From Chloroflexota bacterium (GTDB taxonomy: Bacteria > Chloroflexota > Anaerolineae > Aggregatilineales > UBA2796), in the NCBI GenBank assembly GCA_021325095.1, contig JAJPHV010000152.1, forward strand, positions 38,135-102,134: a stretch of 64,000 nt of DNA. The letters are read 5' to 3'. The notes under the pieces are model-generated. The model saw nothing but the letters and a program-made list of their open reading frames with translations, did not search any database and was not told the origin of the DNA. A program made the position numbers and the translations under genes. Below are positions 34,022-43,544 of this stretch, one piece after another (the first letter of the stretch is position 1; the number at the start of each line of letters is the position of its first letter).

Positions 34022-35968
34022 TTAAGCGCCCTCGTTTGAGACCGTTGTGCGGGGAAAAGCTATTTTCTTGCTCCGCAGGCCCTCGGTGAGCAGTTCAGTC
34101 CAACGCTTGCGGTCGGTGGTGATCGCCATGATGTCGACCACCAGGCTATCGCACTTGCGCACTAAACCCCGGCGCTGGCCCTCAGCCATCAGATAGTCGA
34201 GATATTCGTCAAAGACAGCAGCGCGCACGATTTCTCGGATGGTGTCACCGAACTTGGCCTTCTTCTGCTCAGGATTGAGGCTGATCAGGTATGCGGTGGG
34301 GCGTTCACTGTCGCCAACGACGGGATCAGCCAGGTCTTCGTGGACGAGAATCAAATGAACCAGGCTCAGATCATCGAGTTTCTTAGCGATGTGCGTGTAG
34401 ACCCCGGCAGCATTCGGCTGCAACGGGATGCTCGTCTTGCCATCACTACAAGCCACTGACGATTCCTTGCCCTGCACCAGCTTTGCCCACAGTGCATCAA
34501 CACTCGTCCCGGGCCCGACCACACTCAGGTAGATCGGTAGAGCACGGTAGCTTGGGCCGCGCCGATCTACCGCCACGCCGTAGCAGTAGCAACTGCCAAC
34601 GACATTTATGTCACCAACATACTGTTGCGGCACAAAGAGCTTACCTTTGGGAAGTTGGATTTCCGACGGCAAGTTGGTTGCTACGAACTCTGGTAGAGCA
34701 ACGTGCTTGACATCGGGCGACTCAGGCTTCTGGATAGCTGGAGAGGTGGCCGGAATTTCGGGGGCGGCCAAGCTGGCCGATTGATTCCCGAAACCATGCT
34801 CGTACTTGTACTCGGCAATGGCTTCCTGAATGGACTTTGTTTTGAAGGTCACATCGCGTTCCATGGGCAATCCACGCGAGCCGGGGTAGCGCTGGATATT
34901 CTCCAGGTATTCCACTGACTGCCAGCCCCATTCGGCGTTGATGAAGTCGTGATTCAAGACCGCATAGCAGAATACCTCTTTGCGATGCTTGTCGTATTCC
35001 GCCACAAACAGATACCAATTCATATACGGGTGGAACAACTTTGCGAAGACGATGCGTTCTCCACGTTGATTCAACAAGTTATGGCCCGTGGGACGCTCGG
35101 CAAGCAGCCAGTCCGGGAACAGATCCAGGCCATTGTCGGTGGCGGGTCGTTCCGCCGCTGGTCTGACTACAGGGGTAGCTGGTGACACGGAAGGCAGTGA
35201 GGAAATAACGGCATCATTCGTACCGCTTCCGATCCCGGATTTGTCGGTAGTGTCGGTGATTTGGCCGATGGGTTCTCTCACATTGGCCTGATTATCCAAC
35301 GCAGGTTCATTCACTAATGACTGGATGGCAGTAGGCAGAGTCTCGCCGATGTAATACCATTGGCGACGTTTCATCGACCAGCGTGCGCCTACGGCCTTGA
35401 GGACGCCTCTATGGTTGTAGGTGTTCCCATTCAACCACCACCAGTTTCCGCTCTTCTCGGCAGTCACACCAGGGCTGGCTGATCCGGAACTTTCTGGATG
35501 GGTTTGCCCAGGCGACGCCACATCAGCCGACGGCGTGATGTGGAAAGCCGTGTCTCCACGAAATCTGGGGATAGTCGCCGAATGCGAGCTTGAGACAACA
35601 CGGTATTCGGGCTGGTGCTTGTTTGGGAACTCGTACCACTCGCCTTTGTCCCAAAGAAACACACGAGAGCCATAAGGTGGCCCCGCCAGCATGATCACCT
35701 CGACAGCTTGCTTTTCTTCCTGAGTGAGGCGTAGGACAAGAAAACTCTTGACGAGATTGACTTGTTGCTCCGTTTGGAAGGTCAAGTATGTATAGTTCAT
35801 ACGCCGCGACGTAACATTTCGGACACGGCTGCCGAACAGAGTCGAGAGAATTTGTGGGATGATGCCAGGACTGCACTTGATGGCCGAAATCCTGGCTTTT
35901 GCAATTGGATCTGTTATCCGCTCGAAACCGTAAGTGTCGAGTGCAATAATGGTGTTGGCTGTACTCAT
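34022..35968 (-). CDS. Multidomain hypothetical protein with DUF2958-like region
   Basis: The ATG at 35968 is preceded by AGGGGTAGAG, preferred over an in-frame start at 36016. The 648-aa product begins with a domain using WDKGEWYEFPN and then has a KAVGARWSMKRRQWYY stretch resembling DUF5710-type short DNA- or nucleotide-handling modules. The middle (about residues 300-370) contains FAKLFHPYMNWYLFVAEYD and GWQSVEYLENI, matching DUF2958, a domain common in plasmid and ICE genes. The C-terminal third (SLVHLILVHEDLADP and an EIVRAAVFDEYLDYL helix) is not recognised. Ser/Pro-rich linkers join the parts. The function is unknown, but DUF2958 genes regularly accompany plasmid replication and transfer genes. 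Confidence 0.6.
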   Translation of the reverse strand: MSTANTIIALDTYGFERITDPIAKARISAIKCSPGIIPQILSTLFGSRVRNVTSRRMNYTYLTFQTEQQVNLVKSFLVLRLTQEEKQAVEVIMLAGPPYGSRVFLWDKGEWYEFPNKHQPEYRVVSSSHSATIPRFRGDTAFHITPSADVASPGQTHPESSGSASPGVTAEKSGNWWWLNGNTYNHRGVLKAVGARWSMKRRQWYYIGETLPTAIQSLVNEPALDNQANVREPIGQITDTTDKSGIGSGTNDAVISSLPSVSPATPVVRPAAERPATDNGLDLFPDWLLAERPTGHNLLNQRGERIVFAKLFHPYMNWYLFVAEYDKHRKEVFCYAVLNHDFINAEWGWQSVEYLENIQRYPGSRGLPMERDVTFKTKSIQEAIAEYKYEHGFGNQSASLAAPEIPATSPAIQKPESPDVKHVALPEFVATNLPSEIQLPKGKLFVPQQYVGDINVVGSCYCYGVAVDRRGPSYRALPIYLSVVGPGTSVDALWAKLVQGKESSVACSDGKTSIPLQPNAAGVYTHIAKKLDDLSLVHLILVHEDLADPVVGDSERPTAYLISLNPEQKKAKFGDTIREIVRAAVFDEYLDYLMAEGQRRGLVRKCDSLVVDIMAITTDRKRWTELLTEGLRSKKIAFPRTTVSNEGA

Positions 35969-36046
35969 AATGGCTCTACCCCTATCCAAGAAACACAATC
36001 GAGTCGCTGTTGCCAACCTGTATAGGAGGCAGGAAATTGTCAGAAG

Positions 36047-36547
36047 TCACACGCCTTTCTTTTTCTTACCGCGCGTGGCATTGTAGGCTTTTAGCTTGCG
36101 TAACCTGACGGCACGTTGGCACTCGGACTCTTTACCGTCTTCTCGAATACAATACTTGGGCTTGAACGGGCTAGGGATCATGTAGTAGACCCGTTGCTCG
36201 CCACACTCTTCACAGACGTATTCATAGCGGATTTTCGCTTGTTGGCGCGTATAGGGCGCGGTGTACTCAAGCGTCTGTTCGCCGTGGCGATTGAATTTAG
36301 GAGGTTTGTGCCGCAGCGGATGCTTGGGTTTGGGCACTTCCAGGCTGGCCCATGCCCCCATCTCATTCCCGTACCGTTCCATTGCTTGGATGTAGTGCTT
36401 GGCTCGTTCGTAGCAATCGAAGAGATCCCTTAGAAACCTGATGTGTTCCGACGGCAAGATATTCATCGCGGCGAGATAATCCATGAGCCTGTCGAAAGTG
36501 CGACGTGGATCGTCCCGATCTATGTTAGGCAGAGGATTCTGAGGCAT
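36047..36547 (-). CDS. Zinc-ribbon hypothetical protein
   Basis: The ATG at 36547 lies behind GGAG. The 166-aa product has a helical first half with a probable coiled segment (EHIRFLRDLFDCYERAKHYI), then a zinc-ribbon-like region with CEEC near 120 and a paired C...C further on (KYCIREDGKESECQ, with a tandem of basic residues). It ends in a Lys-rich KKKKG tail. It is likely a nucleic-acid-binding protein. No family is recognised; transcription runs from here into the DUF2958 gene. Confidence 0.5.
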   Translation of the reverse strand: MPQNPLPNIDRDDPRRTFDRLMDYLAAMNILPSEHIRFLRDLFDCYERAKHYIQAMERYGNEMGAWASLEVPKPKHPLRHKPPKFNRHGEQTLEYTAPYTRQQAKIRYEYVCEECGEQRVYYMIPSPFKPKYCIREDGKESECQRAVRLRKLKAYNATRGKKKKGV

Positions 36548-37010
36548 AGTCAATTGCTCCTACCCCAACTCAACCTGATACATCAGCCTTAGTTTGAGCA
36601 ATGCCCAATGAACACTGTTTGTAGAGCGAAATTTCAAAGGTCTGTTCAAAGCACGACGCTAAAACGCCTTTCGATCGATGAAATCTGCGGGGATGGCAGA
36701 CGACCAGAAGTTTTCGCTCATGCAACGCGGTCTTTCAGGGAAAACGAGATTGCCAGGACGTGTTGATTAGCGTGGCGAAATCAACATGAAGGCCCTTGAT
36801 ATTGGGCGGTATTCTCACGTTCTTGAGGTAGACTGCTCGGCTGCCTTACTGTATTATGGGCATAGTTGTTGCCTTCACTCTTGCCTGGTCGTGTTCCCCT
36901 ATTCTTTCTCCGTTTCCGTTCTTGCGGGTGGGGTCAGCGGGAGGAGCTGACCCCTACGTGATCTTGAAGCCCTGGCGCATTAAGCCAAATCACTACGCGG
37001 ACAGGTAGTA
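36548..37010. other. Intergenic with a strong hairpin
   Basis: This 463-bp gap has no supported gene. GGGGTCAGC (36930-36938) pairs with GCTGACCCC (36946-36954), a perfect 9-bp stem with a 7-base loop and no U-tract. Part of the gap may be the promoter region of the DUF2958 unit. Confidence 0.5.
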
Positions 37011-37226
37011 CTATTCGCCTCCACCAGTTCCAGACCAATCGTCGATACATTCGGCTGGCTGGTCCTCAAGCTCGTTTTCGAGCGGTGAGTTTAGGGACAC
37101 CCGGACAATATCGGCTTCCTGGAAGATGTGTCCTCGCATACACCTGTACCAGCCTTTCCAGGTGGGAAGTGATTCGAACCACGGTTCCCCACAGGGGCAC
37201 GTTTCTATGTGCGTCAACTGGCTCAT
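37011..37226 (-). CDS. Small Cys-containing hypothetical protein
   Basis: The ATG at 37226 lies behind AAAAGGAAAA. The 71-aa product has CPCG early and CMRGH later, a likely small zinc-binding fold (about residues 10-35), followed by an acidic tail rich in Glu and Asp with a Gly-rich end. No family is recognised. Confidence 0.5.
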   Translation of the reverse strand: MSQLTHIETCPCGEPWFESLPTWKGWYRCMRGHIFQEADIVRVSLNSPLENELEDQPAECIDDWSGTGGGE

Positions 37227-37276
37227 GTCCGGTTTTCCTTTTCGCTGATCACAGACCTTCTCAAAACTGGAAAATG

Positions 37277-37708
37277 CTAATGGGCACCAGGACAGTCGTA
37301 GTCGCCCCATGCTGCGACCCAATGCATCCTGGACAGGCAGGCATGGCAGGTGTCGGGACGCATGATGTACTGAACAAGGGCGTCACAGTAGCTTTCTAAT
37401 GCGGCAGATTGACCTGACCTTGGCTCAAAGCGCGCCAAAAGAATCTCGATTGGGCTGTCGAAGTGAGAATGAGTGACAAAGAGGATTTCGGTACTCATCG
37501 AGCAATCCGCACTGCTCAGATCTGAGTCCGGGTCAATTTCCAGATCGAAAGTGTGGACGTAGCATTTGACCAGCTTGGGGCCGCTGAAGTCCCGGATTGT
37601 TTCGCTACTGAAGACGTGTGTGTACGTGCGACGATGCTTTATTTTGCGCGGGTCGATATTTGAGGTTGGTTTTGGATCATCTGGCTCATGAACACTGCGA
37701 GGTTGCAT
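37277..37708 (-). CDS. Hypothetical protein
   Basis: The ATG at 37708 lies behind AAGGAG; an earlier in-frame start at 37780 is weak. The 143-aa product is soluble, with a CYVHTFDLEIDPDSDLS strand pair, a FDSPIEILLARFEPRS stretch and a C-terminal CHACLSRMHW region in which a CxxC pair and a His may bind metal. No family is recognised. It lies between the giant polymerase-like gene and the smaller zinc protein, in the same orientation. Confidence 0.5.
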   Translation of the reverse strand: MQPRSVHEPDDPKPTSNIDPRKIKHRRTYTHVFSSETIRDFSGPKLVKCYVHTFDLEIDPDSDLSSADCSMSTEILFVTHSHFDSPIEILLARFEPRSGQSAALESYCDALVQYIMRPDTCHACLSRMHWVAAWGDYDCPGAH

Positions 37709-37896
37709 AGCGCGCTCCTTAACAGGAATCAAAGAGGCGATTTGGCACCACGACGTGGAACCAGTAGCCTCAATCACCAATCGTTCACTTGTGCGTGCCG
37801 GAGACAGCGGAATACCATCTGTGTCGTCCTGCTTGGCGCGTTAGCGCCATCTCTCTTGAGCAAGTTCGCTGACCGCAGGCACATGCGATTTGGGGC

Positions 37897-40800
37897 CTAT
37901 TCAGCCACACTGTTCATCGGTGCGTTCATGTCAACCGCGCAGCGCAAGTTGCCATCTTCCGTGAAACCGACACGAATCAGGCCAGCCCCTTCCTGGAATC
38001 GATGCTCCGTCTCCGGTGTGAAGAGTCCCAGAAATGCCCCGGATGTGTCCCACACGGCAGGCTTCCCTGTGTATTTAGTGTTGCCGGTTGGGTTGTTGCC
38101 CTCAGTGATCCGTGCCATTCTGACGGCGCGGTTGGTGTACTCTCCCTTAGCCAGCCGTTGATCCATCGCTGCCTTGAGGCGCTTCACCAACAGGCGGTCT
38201 ATGTCTGACATGCGCGGTAAATCCTGAACGCCCCTGGCCCGCAGATGACCGATGTATTCGTTGTACCAGACCTGGGTTATTCCGATAGGGCGGTAGCTGG
38301 CTTCCTGGATGATTGCGCCCGGGTACGTAATGTAGCCGCGCTTTCCATCGACGTAGCCCAGATTGAGGACACCCGCCTCTTGCATGGCACGGAAAGTGGC
38401 GTCAGCCCAAAAGGGTTTAGTCGTGCCATCGGGCAGTTCCTCGCCGAGTGCCCACAGCATCCGATCCCCTTGCTTTTTGCCCATATAGGCGGTCAAGATA
38501 ATGTTGCGCAGAATACCCGGCTGGTCGTCAGGGTGATAGTGGGTGAATTCATGCCAGGCCACCTGGTTCGCCAGCTCGTAGTCCACCTGGATCGGGCCTT
38601 CGCTGAGAATGGGCCTTCCGACCGCTCGTGCAGCGCTGACTCGCGCTTTCGTAGCTCTGTCCAGCGCTTTCCCATAAAGCGCATTAATATGCTTCGCAAT
38701 TTGGAAGTAACTGTGCTCGCTGCGCGCGCTTTTGACGCACTCCTCAAAAGCCAGGTCGAGCAGTGCGGTCGGCGGCATGGCCTCGTTTGCCAGCAAATCA
38801 CGGGCCATCTTCAATTGGTTGCAATGCTCCACTGCACCCTGATGTAAACGGTCCAGCCAGTGATCTTCCGTGTAGGTGGGCAGAGGTGAGTTTCTTCCCA
38901 GCGCTAACCTGCCAGACAAATATTTCGGGATAGGGATCTTGCGGTCTACTATCAACTGCGAGACCTGGCGACACCAGGCGGATACTCCGGACAGGTCATC
39001 GCCGGTTTTCACGCTGCCGTCAATGATCTTTTCTAGCGAAGAGGGTGGATTCTTGGGTAGTCGTCCGAAGATGGCTTTGGAAACCATGAGAAGATTGCAG
39101 TACATCCCCAAAGCGCCCCGGTTTGCAATCGCGCGCTGAATGGCAGCATTCATGCCTTCCCGACTGTAGCCTGATATGCCCAGGCCAGGGGTGTTGGCCT
39201 TGTCTTCCATGACCAAGCCGAGATAATTCGGCTCGGTAAAATCAGTACGGATAGGCAGTTTACTGCTATCGCCAGATGGATATTCGATGTCCCCATGGAT
39301 CGTTGCCCACGGCAGACTTGTCGATTGTGGTGTCGGCTTCAAGATAACGTACTCGCCAACCTGGTTCGGCGAGCGCCAGGCTAGGACTTTGCGCTCACCA
39401 TCGACACTATCCGTAAAGGGATGGATCCATAATGCATCGTCGTTGTCAGCGCCGCCCAAAATATCCCGGATGCCCGCCCCTTTGGGGAGATTAGGTTCTC
39501 CGGTTAGCGAATTCTTGCCCTGCTGCCGCAAGGGCGAGTCTTGTAATTCGACCCAATCCTGATCATTCACCCAGGCTGTACCGGTCTCCTCGTCTACGAA
39601 TACCTCCCCGCGCCCGACCTGAATTGAGCGACCCGCTACCGTACCGACTTGAGCAGGCATGACGTAAAAACGCCCGCCCACCTGAGGAAACCGCCCCTTT
39701 TGATCATTCGAGATAACCCGTTCAATCCCCTGGTTGAATGCCCCATTGACCCAGGTTTTGAACCACATCGGATGGGCGCCCAACGCGAAAGCCTTCCGCA
39801 TCGGCCAGCTATCGATTTTGGACTCCGTCGTCGTTTTGTCGATCCGGCCCATGATTTCAGCCACTTCGCCAGTGCGTATGGACTGCTCCAGCAACTGGCC
39901 TTCCTCCGTCATTCCCTGAAGCAGCGATTCTTCACTAAAAAATGGGTAAAGGTTGATGGTACTCTGAATATCCAGGCGCATGTGGTCGTGGGCGTGGACA
40001 AAGTTGATGCCAAGCCAAACTTTGCCATTGACTAACTTGACTTCTCGCTTGATATCTTCCCGCAAAATAAGGTCGTGATCGAGATGATCCCCGACGATGG
40101 CGTGGCCCTTTTCCTGACCTTGCTCAGTCATAAGGGTAAATTCCACACGATTGCACCGACGAATTTCCTTCATCAGCTCCTCGCGTTTGGCCTGACTCAC
40201 CCCAGGTGGAATGACCAGCCGTTCCAGCAATCTGCGGTCTATGACCCCTGCACCGTCCCAAACGAATTCTTGATCTCGTCCCATCTCGTTGAGACCCAGC
40301 CGGTAGATGTCAATTTCGTCTGGCTGAAAATCGCCAGCCAAGAAATAGGGGCGCATGATCCGCGAGAGGCGCTTGGCGGCCACAAAGGCCCCTTTGTCGT
40401 GCATATCGATCCGCAGCCCCGTGGCCGCCTGGAACTGATCCGCAGTCATGCCGTCCACGTACAGATTTTCGATGCTGTTGCCGTTGACCCATTGCAGAGT
40501 CGGCTCGATCATGCCAAAGGCTGCCTCCGGCGCAATGACTTCATTACTGCTGATGTCCGTCGAGATAATTCGCCAGCGCAAACCAAGACGTTCGATCATC
40601 GGATAAACGGCTCCACCCAGCAGACTTTTGAAATCGACGACCTTCATCGTCTCCGGCGGTTGGAACGGATCCAGGAGTGTATTGGTCAGTTCGCGGAGTT
40701 GCTCTGGCGTGGCTGTATCGCCAAGCCACTCGCTAGCAATCGCTTCCGCTTCACTCCGGCGCATGATCGTGTGGTTAGCGCGAAACTGCGCCAGCATTGC

Positions 40801-41166
40801 GTCAGTCATACTGACCGGCGCACTTTGTACGGCAGCGTCACCATCCGAGTTAAAAGTTTGGGCAGTAGTGGCTGGCGCGCCAGGACGGGTGGAGATGGGG
40901 CGATCTAGTCGATCCCCGTTTCGGTCAGCTTCGACGGCGTTCTCACTTTCGATGACACCGGTGATTTCCCGATCCGTCACTGGATCAGCCAACGAGACGG
41001 GAGAAGTCCTCCCCAAAGGTTCAGCATCTTCTTCCAGTGTGTCGGCATTGTTTGACTCTGCTTCAAGATTGCCGAGTGGACCCGCAGTTTGCGCCGACCT
41101 GCCCCTTCTCTTGCCAACTGTCCACCCAATGCCAAACTGTGGAGATGCCGCACCCCTACTGCCCAT
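37897..41166 (-). CDS. 1,089-aa protein, possibly a double-psi-barrel polymerase relative
   Basis: No family is firmly recognised. After a disordered 120 residues the chain is well ordered. Three features resemble the two-barrel core of YonO/RdRP-type RNA polymerases: WDGAGVIDRRLLERL (303-317), like the family's SDGxGxIS segment; a basic strand ending GQEKGHAIV (350-358), like the KG loop of the first barrel; and GGADNDDA (571-578), a degenerate DxDGD-like acidic motif followed by WRSPNQVGEY (597-606). The acidic motif lacks the usual Gly and third Asp, and order relative to the RxP motif differs from known enzymes, so this is a hypothesis only. The gene overlaps the DUF4417 gene by 11 bp, implying coupled synthesis. 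Confidence 0.4.
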   Translation of the reverse strand: MGSRGAASPQFGIGWTVGKRRGRSAQTAGPLGNLEAESNNADTLEEDAEPLGRTSPVSLADPVTDREITGVIESENAVEADRNGDRLDRPISTRPGAPATTAQTFNSDGDAAVQSAPVSMTDAMLAQFRANHTIMRRSEAEAIASEWLGDTATPEQLRELTNTLLDPFQPPETMKVVDFKSLLGGAVYPMIERLGLRWRIISTDISSNEVIAPEAAFGMIEPTLQWVNGNSIENLYVDGMTADQFQAATGLRIDMHDKGAFVAAKRLSRIMRPYFLAGDFQPDEIDIYRLGLNEMGRDQEFVWDGAGVIDRRLLERLVIPPGVSQAKREELMKEIRRCNRVEFTLMTEQGQEKGHAIVGDHLDHDLILREDIKREVKLVNGKVWLGINFVHAHDHMRLDIQSTINLYPFFSEESLLQGMTEEGQLLEQSIRTGEVAEIMGRIDKTTTESKIDSWPMRKAFALGAHPMWFKTWVNGAFNQGIERVISNDQKGRFPQVGGRFYVMPAQVGTVAGRSIQVGRGEVFVDEETGTAWVNDQDWVELQDSPLRQQGKNSLTGEPNLPKGAGIRDILGGADNDDALWIHPFTDSVDGERKVLAWRSPNQVGEYVILKPTPQSTSLPWATIHGDIEYPSGDSSKLPIRTDFTEPNYLGLVMEDKANTPGLGISGYSREGMNAAIQRAIANRGALGMYCNLLMVSKAIFGRLPKNPPSSLEKIIDGSVKTGDDLSGVSAWCRQVSQLIVDRKIPIPKYLSGRLALGRNSPLPTYTEDHWLDRLHQGAVEHCNQLKMARDLLANEAMPPTALLDLAFEECVKSARSEHSYFQIAKHINALYGKALDRATKARVSAARAVGRPILSEGPIQVDYELANQVAWHEFTHYHPDDQPGILRNIILTAYMGKKQGDRMLWALGEELPDGTTKPFWADATFRAMQEAGVLNLGYVDGKRGYITYPGAIIQEASYRPIGITQVWYNEYIGHLRARGVQDLPRMSDIDRLLVKRLKAAMDQRLAKGEYTNRAVRMARITEGNNPTGNTKYTGKPAVWDTSGAFLGLFTPETEHRFQEGAGLIRVGFTEDGNLRCAVDMNAPMNSVAE

Positions 41167-41893
41167 TTTTCCTGGCTGCCTTTTGTTGCGCTCGTATGTC
41201 CTGCCAGCGCGTTGGATAGACCTTGACCGGGGCTAAACCTTTGAGTTCGTCAGGGAAGAAACCGTAGCATAAGACCAGGCTGGGCTGGAGACGAGACACC
41301 ATTTCATGATAGCCCTCCACAAATAGTGCATAAGCGCCTGGTATTACCTGCCGCTGTCTGACACCTTGGGTGGAAATAGCAACGACGGATCGGGTGGGAA
41401 TGCCGAGAAAGCAATACTCGAATGAGTCGCGTGTACTCCATTGGACCGTGGGGATAACGGTCAGCCGTCCCTCACTTTTGTCCCGCCAGAAAGCGCCACA
41501 CCATCGACTGCGGTAAACATTCCAGAGCTGCATGGCCTTCGGCCAATCCGTGTAAACAGAAAAGTCGGGAGTAAGCACCGTGGAATAGGTACTCAGTAGG
41601 GCAGCAAGCACCGCATACGGTTTAGTGAACGCCGACTGGATTCGGTAATCGTCGAGGAAAAAATGTACAGCGAGGCCCTTGCTACTCCGCCCCCAACGTA
41701 GGCGCGTCTTAAACGGCACTAAATAGTCGGGTACGGCTGATAGCGGAACGTGTTCCAAATCGGGGAGGCCGAACTCATTGGTTGACGGGTAGAGCAAGCC
41801 TGAGTGAAGCGGATCCCGCTGCTCTGGCAGGGAAGTCCCAACCCATCTTCTGTTGCGCAGTCCACGTGTGAATTGATCGGCTGCGTTCATCAT
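41156..41893 (-). CDS. DUF4417 family protein
   Basis: The 245-aa product matches DUF4417: VHFFLDDYRIQSAFTKP, then TVLTPDFSVYTDWPKA, LWNVYRSRWCGAFW and VIPTVQWSTRDSF in order, followed by a SVVAISTQGV strand. The family is found in phages and integrative elements; its activity is unknown, but strongly conserved acidic and aromatic positions suggest an enzyme or a nucleic-acid binder. The start is one of two adjacent ATGs at 41893 and 41890, with only a weak GAAG upstream. Its 3' end overlaps the 1,089-aa gene, so the two products are probably made together. Confidence 0.85.
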   Translation of the reverse strand: MMNAADQFTRGLRNRRWVGTSLPEQRDPLHSGLLYPSTNEFGLPDLEHVPLSAVPDYLVPFKTRLRWGRSSKGLAVHFFLDDYRIQSAFTKPYAVLAALLSTYSTVLTPDFSVYTDWPKAMQLWNVYRSRWCGAFWRDKSEGRLTVIPTVQWSTRDSFEYCFLGIPTRSVVAISTQGVRQRQVIPGAYALFVEGYHEMVSRLQPSLVLCYGFFPDELKGLAPVKVYPTRWQDIRAQQKAARKNGQ

Positions 41894-42284
41894 CTATACG
41901 CTTCATATGTATGTGGGCTATACGGGCTTGAGCAGCGTGTTTCCTTAATGAAATTGCCCGCTGTTGCAATTGGTTCAACAGATTAGCCGTCATGATAGCC
42001 ACAGTCGTGTACCTCCCACAGCGCCAAAATTGGCACTAAGTCCCCTGATTTTGCGAATAACACGACCGATTTTGTTAAGCACGCTGGAATCCCTACTTTT
42101 TGTGATAAATCTTGTGATAGCTGATCGGGTGAGATCGCTTACGTGGGTTGAATGAATCCGCTCTTGTGTGAAAGTTAGCTGCTGCCCCGATCCTTTGCGG
42201 TCAGTATGCCCGGTTTTCCCTGCCATCTGGGTACCTGACAATTTGCTTCTGAATTGTGCAGAGCGATAAACAGTGAGAGTTGAA
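41894..42284. other. Intergenic upstream of the DUF4417 unit
   Basis: The 391-bp gap lies between the divergent DUF4417 and small plus-strand genes and probably holds promoters. A 75-codon frame at 41775-42002 overlaps the DUF4417 start and lacks a convincing ribosome site. No repeats were seen. Confidence 0.4.
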
Positions 42285-42512
42285 ATGTCAGATGAAAATA
42301 AGCGTCTATTGGATAGGCTCATGAGTGCGGCCCAGATACTGGCATCCGTATCTGAGAACGACCAGTTTCAAGGACACGGCAAACGATCAGAAATCGAACG
42401 CGGCCGACTGTTGACCGGAAGGAAAAAGCAACAATTGCCGAGCGTCTCTGAGCCTAATCACACTGCAGTGAATACGGCAATAAACCCTAGAGACAGCCAG
42501 CAGAGCGGGTAA
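42285..42512 (+). CDS. Small hypothetical protein
   Basis: An ATG at 42285 behind GAGAG starts a 75-aa product with an amphipathic helix (RLLDRLMSAAQILASV) and a polar, basic tail. No family is recognised. It is divergent from the DUF4417 operon and could be a small regulator, but it may also be spurious. Confidence 0.35.
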   Translation: MSDENKRLLDRLMSAAQILASVSENDQFQGHGKRSEIERGRLLTGRKKQQLPSVSEPNHTAVNTAINPRDSQQSG

Positions 42513-42766
42513 ATTCTTTTGCACTAAACCTATGTTCTGTGAAAAGCCCTTTTCAGTCCAGTTGTGATGATCGTATAAGGTTATGCACGGCTTATTAAGG
42601 GTCACACCGTAGGTCGGTCAGGCATTTCGCGTCACAATGTAGTTTAAGATTTCCGCCGGAGCCTTGAGAGCGCTTTGCATATTCGACTCAGGCCCCAGCG
42701 CTATATGTATCACAGCAAAATCGCTTTGAACGCTGAATTCGAGCCTATCCAGTCACTTCTGGGTAG

Positions 42767-43503
42767 TCATAAAGAAGTAGTGGTAGGAGCAAGACGGGCC
42801 AAGATACAGGCATTGTAATGATGAATGAAATACCAAATTGCACCGATATGATTGGCAGGTTTTTTCGAGAAAGACAGCGCCTTGCGCACTAGACGGGAAC
42901 AGCGTTGGCGAAAGGTGTTGTTGAGGCGTTCGATGTGACGGGTCTTGCCGCTGGCTTTATCCACAGCTTTATGGCGTTTGGAAGGCAGAACGCTGGCATA
43001 AGCCTCCAGGAAATCGGTGTAGCAGACCGCTCGCTGGCGATAGTCGGGTGGGAGCGAGTACCACAACTCATCAGCCGTTTCCTTATCGCGTGGGCCAATC
43101 GCACACCCGACAATCAAGCGCGTCTCAGCGTCGATGGCGAGCCATAGCCAGACAGGGTTGGCTTTGCTGCCGACAAACGACCACAACTCATCAGCCTGCA
43201 CAATTAACTGCCGTTTTTTTGAGCAGGCACGTCTGTCACTTGCGGTTGTGCCTTGTATTTCGCATTCACATAGTCTTGCAGCCACTGGCCCGATACGCCC
43301 GTCACTCGCCCAATGCCTGCCAACAACACGCGTTCCAGCAACAGTTTGTCGATGAGGGCCTTCGTTTCCGCAGAAATCGGCCTCCATTCAGGATTTTCCA
43401 CAAATTGCCGCTGACATGCTTGGCAGGCAAATTTTGGCTTTCCGTTGTGAATATATCCGTTCTTGATAACCTGGCTTGACCCGCAGCGTGGGCAGTTTGG
43501 CAT
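42767..43503 (-). CDS. IS1 transposase InsAB', made by -1 frameshift
   Basis: InsB phase (42767 to about 43220) carries the DDE domain: VQADELWSFVG, LWLAIDAETRLIVG, CYTDFLEAY and the closing RHIERLNNTFRQRCSRLVRK. A run of seven A on the minus strand just before the InsA stop (about 43214-43220, ...CAAAAAAACGG) is the A6C-type slippery site used by IS1. Slipping by -1 joins InsA residues ending DVPAQ to KKRQLIVQADE. The fused product of about 245 aa is the active transposase. Both parts look intact. Confidence 0.85.
43204..43503 (-). CDS. IS1 InsA DNA-binding protein
   Basis: The ATG at 43503 lies behind GGAAAGGG. The 99-aa product has a zinc finger (CPRCGSSQV and CQACQRQF) followed by a helix-turn-helix (LLERVLLAGIGRVTGVS), the normal InsA layout. 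Made without frameshifting, it binds the IS1 ends and represses the transposase gene. Confidence 0.88.
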   Translation of the reverse strand: MPNCPRCGSSQVIKNGYIHNGKPKFACQACQRQFVENPEWRPISAETKALIDKLLLERVLLAGIGRVTGVSGQWLQDYVNAKYKAQPQVTDVPAQKNGS

Positions 43504-43544
43504 TGCTCGGCCCTTTCCTGTCTCCTCCCTTCCATTGTACGCCA

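Noticed and set aside
41775..42002. 75-codon frame overlapping the DUF4417 start
   Set aside because: It lacks a convincing ribosome site, and most of its sequence overlaps the DUF4417 coding region in another frame.
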